A DNA stretch of 64,000 nucleotides from Tetranychus cinnabarinus (lineage: Eukaryota > Arthropoda > Arachnida > Trombidiformes > Tetranychidae). The DNA lies in assembly GCA_022266195.1 (NCBI GenBank), contig WHVY01000004.1:2373501-2437500 (forward strand), written 5' to 3'. Of this stretch, positions 55,101 to 64,000 are shown piece after piece (position 1 is the first letter of the stretch; each line of letters opens with the position of its first letter). The translations under genes were made by a program, and so were the position numbers. A model generated the notes under the pieces. It ran no database searches, was not told where the DNA came from, and saw nothing but the letters and a program-made list of their open reading frames with translations.

Positions 55101-58100
55101 ACTAACAACAGATTGTACAAGCTGAATGGTGAGACTCATTAGGAGGAGGAAAGGCCATCAAGAGGGTCTAAAGAATGGTCAATGAAAGTTGTTCAGATAA
55201 GATTGACAATGTGATAAATATTTGGCCATTTACGAGCCATTTAAAGGTCATTATTTTTCAAAGATATTCAGATTAAATCAATTGGTCAAATCTATCATTT
55301 TCATCACTTTGGATTAATCAATGATTTAATGCAAAGCTTAACAATTACAAATGATAACACATGAATGGGTTGATGTAACTAATGCAATGACTGTAATTAT
55401 ATGCAAATAAACTTTTAATTATAATTGCAATGATAATTGGTCATCTCAAGGGAAACAATGAGCAATGTTAATCACAATTGAGTTTTGCGCTTTTTTATCA
55501 GTTTCATCAAGTGAATGCCGTCAACATTTATCATCATTTGCATTATTACAATTGTGAAAAAGTTTTTTTCGTTTTCAATTCAAAGTTAATTTTGAATCAT
55601 TGTTTGCAATCTAATTAGTGAAATGAGTTGCAATTAAGCAATGATTATCTCACAATGATGATGAATCGAGAGAGTTATGAGGGTTTATTTATGCAAAGTT
55701 TCCAGGCTCAGTGAGAGTAACATGACTGGAAACCGTATCACAATCAAATTTGTTTTACGGTTAGTAACAATTTAATGTGATGAACATAAAAACAAATATT
55801 CAATTGAGTTTGAATAAACTCATAAAATTAAAGGCAAGAATCTTGAGATTGAAAAGTCATAAAAGAATGATAAAAATCAGATTAATCGATTAATGGAAAA
55901 TGTTTCAACTTTAAATGTCTAAAAATTGTATTTAGTAACTAATCAGGGATTAACTAATCAGTGTAGGAAGTTAGTGGAAGAAATGCTTGTAAAACGATGA
56001 GATCGAGCCGATGGATGATCTTAAAGATGATCATAATAATCAATGATCAAGTCACGTAGGGAAATCAGATCTGAACGCCTACCTGATATGAGAAAAAATC
56101 ATTTTTCTCAATTTTTGATGGTTAAAGGTAAGGGATAAAGGTTTGTCAGGTCAACATTAATTTGAATAAATGTTCATAACAGTGATTGTTTGATTACTGT
56201 TTATCTGTATGCAAAGGTTGAACCCTTAACTTGATTTAAATTTGACCGAGTTTGAAGTTGAAAGCAACAAACAAAATTGATTTCAAGTTTTGTAAATCAA
56301 AGTTGATTCGGAATTATCTTGGATTCAGATCAAACAAAAGGGAGTGAGAGTGTCAACAAGATAGATTTGATTGAGGCCAAGAGCAAATAAATTTTCAATG
56401 CAATTGCAATGAAAAAAGAAGAATCGGAAAATGAGCAAAAAAATGATAAAGTTATAGCGGCGATAATAAAAGCTCGGAAAGGTTTCATAAACTTTGATAA
56501 TGAAGAGATACAAAACTGTTTACAAGTTATTATTCAAGGTGAAAATTGAACTGGATAAACTGAAAATAGCTTTTAATTCATATCAGGTAACTAAATGGTT
56601 AGATTGTAAGAGGTGATGAAGAGATTGAAAAGTTGTTAGAGTTTGGAATAAAAGGTTTTATTCTCTTATAAAGATATTTCAAGAGACAGGGAGAAGTTTC
56701 AATGAGAAAAAACAAAAATCAGATTGAGTAAACAATTGAAACAGGATAAGACCTTGAAGGGATTCATTCAATTATGTAGCCTGAAATGATGAAAAACAAC
56801 GAAAATTAAAGAAGCAGTCAAAAGTTGATGAAGAAATGATGAAAAAAAGATGAAGTCCTTCATTCATAGCAAGATTCATCACGACTCATGGAGAGAGATG
56901 AAGAAGACGATGATAAATGATTGAGAGTGAATTAGTTTGATGAAGATGATAATCGAGAAAAGTTAATTTGCTTTTTTTGTTTTTTCATCAAGAGCGCTTG
57001 AAAGGGTAAAAATATGAAAAATATAGCAAAGGCTTGATGCACCTTTAAAGTCCGGATTCATGATAAATGAATCAATTTATCAAACTGAAACTTATGAACT
57101 AGGTGAAGAGGTGGGATTCTGAGAACAGTATTAACCAGAAAAGTGATACAAAAAGGTTAAAGTAGCGTCAATTATTTGCCAATGAAAATAGTTGACTCAA
57201 TAAATGGTTGAGTGTTTAGATGAATGAATGGAAATGATTCAACTTTCAAATGTTTGATGCTCTGGCTTTTGTAATTTTTTGATTAATAATTTGGTTATTG
57301 TTGCCCACATGAAAGTGACCTCCCTGTAGGTGAAAAAAGTGTTCATCATTAACCTGATAAAACCACCAAAATGGTTAAAAAGTTGACTGCAATTACAATC
57401 AACATTTGACCTTAAAAAATATAGTTGAAGATCAGGTGAACACATAAATGATAATGAAGGGAGATGAGAGAGTAACCCTAGCTTGAGGATCAACATCTAG
57501 GCATTGCAAAAAAGATGATCAAAATGATGGGTTAGGTACCTGGATATACACCTTCATAACCTAAGCCACATACTGTTGTCAAAATGTAATCAATCTGAAT
57601 TGAAGGTAGGGCCAGTTGATTCACTTGAAAACCTTATTATAATCAACTTGCACACTTGACCTTACTTGGCCCGCTATTGTTTCTATAAGCGCAAATGTTG
57701 GGCTCAACATTTGGATCTCTTTCGCTCTTCTTTGCTTCCTTGTTACTTCAACATTAGACAATCGCATCATCATGTTAATAAGGATAACCATTATTATCTA
57801 GCAATCAATTTGTAATCTTCCTCTTATTTTACCATCAATTGCAATTAAAGTAAAAATGAAATTAACAGATAAAGAAGATGATTATTCGGTAAAATAACGG
57901 TTAACAATGGCTTTGAATTAATAGCTTTTTAGTTTGAAAAAACAATCAAATGAATAATAACTTATACGGAAAGAGCGATAAATTAAATTTCCGGTAAAAT
58001 CAAATGAATACTGATCATTTGAATCAACGTTTTTACACTCAATTATGTAAAAATATTAAACTTTATGCTAAATTTTGGGGCAAAATTTTGGCAAATCATG

Positions 58101-61100
58101 AACAATTGAATAGAGAGGAAAATATATTGATAAAAATAATCATTAAGTTTATTGTGTGATTAATGGAGAGTTGAATAATAAACCAGTGGAAACCCAATAA
58201 TTGTAACAAAATGGTAACTGACCAATACTGTGCATTGGTGAATTGTAAATGATTAAAGGATAATCAAGGGTAATTGTGAGTGTGCCGATTTAATGGCTAA
58301 CATAATGCAACAAAATCACGGTAACAAAGTAACGGTACCGTGAAAAAAAGATGATCCGAGGTTGGTAAAGACTGATGTTTACCAAGCACGCATGGTAACA
58401 CCATAGGGAGTAGTGTGTTATGGATGCACCAGGTTTAGTCCCAGCTACCGTTAAGACCACAACTTCATTGTTAAGGTTGGGCCTTATGCTGGACTAACAA
58501 TCATTAAATACCTGTTAACCCTACGCCTCTTTACCTCCTCTAAACCCTACTTTATCATCTCGTAAATTACTCAATGTAAACTTGGAGGCCGGAGGTTGGA
58601 AGCTCATTTCAAGACAACAAGAGTTTCGCACATTAACATCGATCCCGTTTAAACATATTCAAAGCTACCATTTTTTTCAGATCATTTTTTTATTTACCCA
58701 ATGAGAAAAGTTTGAATACTGCCAAATTGAGCAGAAGGTAAACACAATATCATGGTTTTTTTGAGTTGCTTTTTTTACTCTCTTGAACCTACTTTTTGTT
58801 TTGGATATTTAACATTATCGATTGGTTAGCTGATTATTGGGCGTTTGGGATATTATCAATTTTTGAGTTATGAGTGAGCTATTAATGGTTGACTGAAGTT
58901 GATCGACAGACAAAATTAAGGTAAAAAAATGGGTAACTAGTGAATGAAAGGTATTGTTGTTGAATTGATGCACGAATGGAGCAAAAAAACTAACAATGGA
59001 TCAACTTTTGGGACATGTATTTACATACTTTTGAAAAGGGGTGGGAGGTGATTGGGATAAAGGTAAGGTTATGGGCACAGTGAGGCAGGTAACCATGAAT
59101 TATGATCATTATCAAGAGGGAAAAATTGGTTGAGAATGAGAATCATCAAGAATTGCTATTCAATTGTAAAGATAACCTTCAATGTCCTGAACATGAGGAC
59201 ATTTTACTTTACAATCTAAAAAGGAAATAATGAAACTGTTTAATCAATTGGTATGAAATTATTGACCATTGAAACCAAATCAATTTATTGGAAACCAATC
59301 GATCTAAATAACCATATTAAATGGAGTAAATTAATGTTGATTAAATGAGATTTTTCTTTATTTGTTCATACTCGAGTTTAATTTAAGTCGTTTTGACCTT
59401 TAAAAGGGTCAATATTAAGTTGGTTAGTTAAACAATTTGATAACAAAAGTAAATGAAAATACAAACTATCAAAGTAAATGCAATTTACAATAACAGTTAT
59501 TGTTAATCATTTTTGGTGTACGCAATCATTAATCAACTAATAATGTTGCTCTTTTCATGAGTTTTCATTTACTTCCCTTAGGCTTTAGTTTTCAATATTT
59601 TAGTTGCTTTTTTACCCTGACTATTGACGCAGGTAAACACTCAACAAAATGCAAGTGAAATCAATGAGTTTGTAAATTTCAATTTAAATTGTGATCAAAC
59701 AATTAACTGATGAGGAAAATAAAATAAGCGAAAGTTGTTATAAAGTAAAAAAAGATAATTAGATAATAAGAATTGAGAAAAATGATTGAAAGTTAAATGA
59801 TAAACATAAATAAAGACTGAATTAACATGAGAAAATATATTTTACTATGAAAGTTATAGATAGTCAACGATGATCATGATGATCATTTGAATTACAATTT
59901 CCCCTTTGGAATGATAATCATTGGATGTTAAATTGAAATCGTGATTGTGTTAAACTTTCAAACCATTGTAATGATAATTTATGATCATTTTTGTTTTACT
60001 AAACTAATAGCGAAATAGGTTTCAACGAAATGGTAAACGAAAAAAATGGACAGTTTTTAACGAGTTTTACATTGCAATTGTAGGTTAATTGTTACAGAAC
60101 AATATTTTACTTTTCATAGATAATTATCATTTGGGTTGGAAAAAAGATGAAGAGTTATGAGTGAATAATTTAAATCATGTTATACGATATCAGGACTTTA
60201 AACCAGCGGATATTAGTAAATGAATCTGATGAGATGATTTGCTTCAACTTTGTTTGACTCTTTTCTTATCATTTGCAAGTTGCTTTGGTGAGAGTTTCAA
60301 CAAAGCAAAGCAACAGAGTATGTTATTTCAATTACATGTTCAACAGCATACAGATAAAGGTAATTTGAGGCTTTTGTGATGATCTGAAAAGTTCTGACCT
60401 TTGCTCATCAGTTTAACCAACGGCGCGAAGCCAACAGGAGGAAAAGGAGAAAAAAGAGGAAAACATTGCTATTCATGTGAAGATGAGTACTGAAGAAGTT
60501 CAACAGACCGAGAGAATCCATTGAAGATCGTAAGATGGAAAAAAGTGAAGGAAAGAAAGCAATTTTTATCCAAGCTTATCATCTTGAAACTTTCATTGAA
60601 GTAAAACAAAACTCGGCGAAACAGGTAGAGTAAAGGTATTCAATGATCAATATTGTTATGAGCTGTTATCTGATTATCATAAGTTGCTGAAATTCAATGC
60701 GTAATATCTGAGATCTTTTCAAGTTTCCTTTGAGTCTCAATTTTTAGGTTTACCTTTTCATTGCAATGAAAATTAAAATCAACAGCAAATATCAAGTAAC
60801 AAAAGCAGTAGCTTAAACTTCCTGTGACATGGTAAAGGTAAAGGTAAAAAGTCGTTTCCTATGGATGTTAATTAATGTTTTTTCTTGCAATTAGATTTTA
60901 ATGTAAACCGGATAAAAAGGTAAACTATGAATGACTTGAGTCCTTTAGATTAACAGTATTTAATTGTTGCTTTGAAATGGCAAACGTAGGAAACTGGTTT
61001 TGTCAAGATGGTCCTTTGTTGGCAACTTTCATCTCTCTGTAAATGATTCATTTGGATAGTAAAAAGTTCAAGATTGAATTGAACCGGAATCATGGAAAAA

Positions 61101-63371
61101 TAACTTGCAAAACAGTGAAACAAGTGAATAGTTTTACCGGAAGAAAATTGTGATTTTACAAATTTTTACATGATAATTTTAATTGTTAGCGAGTTGATGA
61201 AATTTATTGAAGTTGTGATAATTTATAAAGTAGTTGAGATACTGAATCAACTTGAAACTGGTATTTTTTTCATCATTTTGTGTCAAAATTTAACCACTTT
61301 TTTTAAACACTTTCATGTATTATTTTCATGAACTACTGAATTACAAGTTAATAATCGAATCGCCTACTCGACTGTTGTAACATCATTTCATTTGGAATTC
61401 ACTTTTTCTCAGTTCATTATGATTTTTGGTTCACAAATGGACTTATATTTATCCTCATCATTAATAATATCAAAGTGAGAGTGTAATTAACATGTACAAA
61501 TGTGTAAATATCGTCGTGAGAAAAAAAAACAATAACCTGAAGAGTTTCGGGTTTACACAAAAACCTGAAACTATCCATTAATCAGGTAAACGATGGACAA
61601 GAGAAGAAAATGAATGAAAAAAATTGAGTCATTATTAGCAATTATTATTGAGTTTTACCTCTCATCTTAACCAATTTTCCTATCATTACCTGTTGATGTT
61701 GTTCAGTTAAACCAACGTAATCAAATGACCATTAATGGTCAAAGAGGGAAATGTAAAGTTGGACAAGTAAAAGTTGTCCAGAGAAGTGAATGACATGTAA
61801 AATTGAGACAATCATGGAATTCAAATCTTACTCAATGGACATGAAAGATCAATGAACTTTCTCTTCTTACTTTTCCTTCTTCATCATTTAACTTCACATC
61901 AAGTTAATGTTAAGGTAACTTTGATTGTTGACTATTGAAAGGTAACTGTAAAATTAAATGAATAAGCTTGTCAATTAAACATTAATGTTTGGCTTGAAAA
62001 GATGGCGAGAAACTTTCATCTTCATTTTCATCAATCATTATCATTTTGACTACTGAAGCTTATGAACTCATGAATTGGAAAGTCTCAACAAATTGAAATA
62101 TTGTTAAAATGATGAAAAAAAGTAGTCATTTGATTGACCATTGAATTGAACTGAACAAAGGTATTGCTACCGGCAAAGTTGAGGCTTTAATTTTGATTCG
62201 TATTGGTTCAATATTATCGTTATTTTATCAACATTATTATGGAACGAGAAAGATGAAGAAATTAACTGATTACCTGAAAAAACTTGTTACGAAATTTTTC
62301 ATTTAATCAACAATTCCATTCCATCATTCTGACACCTTTTCTGTACCTTATTCTGGCTATTCTTGATGATATGAAGCATCAATTTATTCAACTCCATCAT
62401 CATCAACATCACCTACTAAGGCTGACAAAGTGAAAAATAATGAAAAGTCAGAAGGAAAAATAATATAAATTGAATCAAAAGATGTTATTATTATCGTCGA
62501 CTCAAGTACAATTTAAGGTGAAGATGAAATTTTTGATTGAATCAAGTTTTTCATTTAATGGGTAAAAAATGGAGCAAACTTTTGCGATTTACCGAAACTG
62601 AGTAAACAAAAGGTTTAATGATGCTAAAGGAATGGAAATGATGAAGAAACGTTTTTGATGAAACTATTGAACAATCAAGTGTTTTGATGTGCAAGGTTAT
62701 AAGAGTAAAATTATATTTAAAAATGGTCTCAAAACGATTCTGTAAAGGGTTGAGTTTAAAATAGGCGCATGAAGAAATGTGAAAACGATAAAGAAATTCA
62801 AGGGAAATTAGAAGAGTTAAGAAATGGAAAACTCTTTTTTAACTTTGACCAGTACTTTTAAATGGTCATGATGAAGTTAGTAATGACATTTTCAGTGATG
62901 ATGCAGAAAAAAACGACTAATGGACAAGTTGACCGTATTTAAAATCATTTCTTTTTGTAACTTTTCTCTTTCACATGATAACCAGAGCATGCAGAGAAAC
63001 GCTAATGATTTTGATGCTAATGATGACATATTGCTGAATCAACTGAAAGTTGCAGTAAAAGTGTCAACAAGTTTATCTTTTACCATGATTTTCATCATGA
63101 GTGTCACTTCAAGTGAAGGTTGATTTTTAAATGAATTTTTGATAAAATGAAACTTACTTCGAAACTCTCCGCTAAGTCCACTGAAAGGAGGTTGGTAGTA
63201 ATCCCATTGAGTCCATTCTGAGTGAAAGCTCCATGGACGTTCACCTATTCGAGGTCGACGACGACGATGTCGTTTACGAGGGCTTTTAGCCGTTGAACTA
63301 ATGTAATTAGGGCATGAGGAAGGCTGTTCAAACAGAAAATTCAATGAATAAATAATGAGCATAAAAGACAT
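52134..63371 (-). CDS. Putative single-pass membrane protein with tandem acidic exon modules
   Basis: Minus-strand model of three exons, 63371-63158, 53098-52991 and 52711-52134, all phase 1 at the joints, 900 bases or 299 residues. Seen: a possible signal peptide (MSFMLIIYSLNFLF), a very basic patch (PRKRHRRRRPR), an aromatic stretch (SEWTQWDYYQPPF), two related modules of about 36 residues (SEDLNSFEDENLVRSLTE and AEDLNSHEEESSIRSTTE), a Ser/Thr/Ala-rich stalk with N-x-S/T sites, and a C-terminal helix FFIYLTITILFAFILSILVA. The last exon alone has no ATG before the middle of its frame, so it needs upstream exons. The first exon may instead begin at an AG near 63324, which would make it internal and place the 5' end outside the window. 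The two joints across the roughly 10 kb gap are phase-compatible but unproven, and further exons may lie in between. No family recognised. The last two exons are firmer than the first. Confidence 0.45.
52991..53098 (-). repeat. Duplicated acidic exon module
   Basis: 108-base exon with AG and GT borders, phase 1-1. Its protein is paralogous to the start of the last exon (52711 down to about 52605): EDLNS, E-rich, then R-S, T-E, E-N, and KW or RW. It is an exon-level tandem duplication. Confidence 0.65.
53099..63157. other. Long gene-poor interval, probably an intron of the minus-strand gene
   Basis: About 10 kb of AT-rich DNA. A few exon-like stretches were seen and not accepted (55990-56085 and 57660-57795, both minus). 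The imperfect hairpin at 58433-58498 is listed separately. Otherwise nothing recognisable. Confidence 0.4.
58433..58498. other. Long imperfect hairpin
   Basis: Arms GTTTAGTCCCAGC (58433 on) and GCTGGACTAAC (to 58498) pair. Inside them TAAGACCACAACTT pairs, with small bulges, with TTAAGGTTGGGCCTTA around a 5-base loop. Length about 66 bases, in a locally GC-richer island. It could be a microRNA-type precursor or the core of a small inverted-repeat element. Seen by eye; no energy computed. Confidence 0.4.
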
Positions 63372-64000
63372 AAATAACTGTGTAAACAATTGTCTATTGT
63401 GTGCATAAATTACGGTATTAACCAGATAAATGGTACGAATGACATGATAATGATTGAAACAAAGGTAATCAAACGATTGTAATTAAACGATTTTGATTGA
63501 ATAACATAAATTTCATCAAATGATTGGTTTCAAGTCTGAACAAATTGGGTAAAAAAGGTGATAAAATAACTTTTTTTTAAGCCAAGTAGTTTTGCATCTT
63601 TACTGTAATGAAACCACATCTTCCGATTTACTTTGACCTAAATTAGTGTGAACAATATCAGGCCAGAAGCTTGGGATAAAGAGGTGAAAAGCATTCTTTC
63701 TTGTGGACGCCACAAAAAAGTGTACAACAATAATGGCAATTACAGCAATCTTAATTACAACATGACAATAATCAAAGTGGTTATTATGAAAAAAGCGATA
63801 GCAACAATTAATATAACAATGAAAGGTTGAATATAAAAGAGCCTGGAACAAGAATTTGGTAAAATCAACTTTTCCGGAAACAAGACAATTGTAATGAAAA
63901 TTGTGAGACAAAATAACAATACAAATGATTGGATAAATTATTTGTCCTGCAAAGTGAAAATAATGTTTGAAATTGATGTAAATAAGCAGGGAAAACAAGT
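63372..64000. other. Right edge of the window, no confident gene
   Basis: Hydrophobic open frames on the minus strand (63600-63998) are T-rich. The part 63600-63710 (HLFIPSFWPDIVHTNLG) has protein-like composition and could be a 5' exon of the minus-strand gene, but I could not find a phase-compatible joint. Confidence 0.3.

Noticed and set aside
55990..56085. Minus-strand acceptor followed by a short frame (RRSDLISLRDLIIDYYDHL, then stop)
   Set aside because: In phase with the first exon of the minus-strand gene, but only 19 codons to a stop; could be an alternative end, too weak to call.
57660..57795. Minus-strand exon-like stretch (VTRKQRRAKEIQMLSPTF) ending at GTAAGG
   Set aside because: Composition looks coding, but it is phase 0 while the neighbouring exons need phase 1, and no partner was found.
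63600..63998. Hydrophobic minus-strand frame of 132 codons
   Set aside because: Mostly T-run codons; only the last part looks protein-like and no compatible splice to the downstream exon was found.
1..64000. CRISPR array, tRNA genes, intact transposase or reverse transcriptase
   Set aside because: No regularly spaced direct repeats, no tRNA arm pattern and no transposase or polymerase motifs were seen.

Overview
The window is AT-rich eukaryotic DNA with GT-AG introns, intronless and intron-containing protein genes, 5S rRNA genes and animal receptor families. The families fit an arthropod: an invertebrate-type D1-like dopamine receptor, a gustatory-receptor-like seven-helix protein, a nicotinic acetylcholine receptor subunit and a tandem array of secreted carboxyl/cholinesterases. 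Many intronless esterases in tandem, short introns and a compact AT-rich layout point to an acariform mite, most likely a spider mite such as Tetranychus. That is inferred from gene content, not from a database match.

Layout. From 1 to 9 kb lie a single-exon dopamine receptor (3.35-5.6 kb, +) and a four-exon ANKLE2-like ankyrin gene (6.8-8.8 kb, +). From 9.5 to 47.2 kb there is an esterase cluster of eight full-length genes with complete catalytic triads, in two subfamilies. Subfamily A is at 9.5 kb (-), 34, 40.5, 42.8 and 45.6 kb (+). Subfamily B is at 12.9, 15.5 and 18.2 kb (+). An eight-exon nicotinic receptor alpha-type subunit (20.7-33.3 kb, +) sits inside the cluster. Its introns hold an antisense three-exon chemoreceptor gene (25.3-26.6 kb) and two identical 5S rRNA genes (27.5 and 30.9 kb).

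A segmental duplication copied the 3' end of the receptor gene together with the adjacent subfamily A esterase. The second copy carries a rearranged receptor fragment at 38.2-38.9 kb, in which the M2-coding exon is fused to the last exon across a 9-bp shared sequence. Between the two copies lies a small five-exon gene for a putative secreted protein of 131 residues (36.8-37.8 kb) that I do not recognise.

From 47 to 64 kb the DNA is gene-poor. It holds a possible + strand exon pair at 50.4-50.7 kb and a minus-strand gene spanning about 52.1-63.4 kb. That gene has a putative signal peptide, a basic stretch, two tandem copies of an acidic module on separate phase 1-1 exons, a Ser/Thr/Ala-rich stalk and a C-terminal membrane helix. 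A long imperfect hairpin lies in its large intron at 58.4 kb.

Functionally the window mixes neural receptors (dopamine and acetylcholine), a chemoreceptor, a nuclear-envelope factor and a detoxification/digestive-type esterase family. There is no operon logic. The main relation between genes is shared duplication history. All splice structures were assembled by hand from splice signals and reading phase and have no transcript support here.
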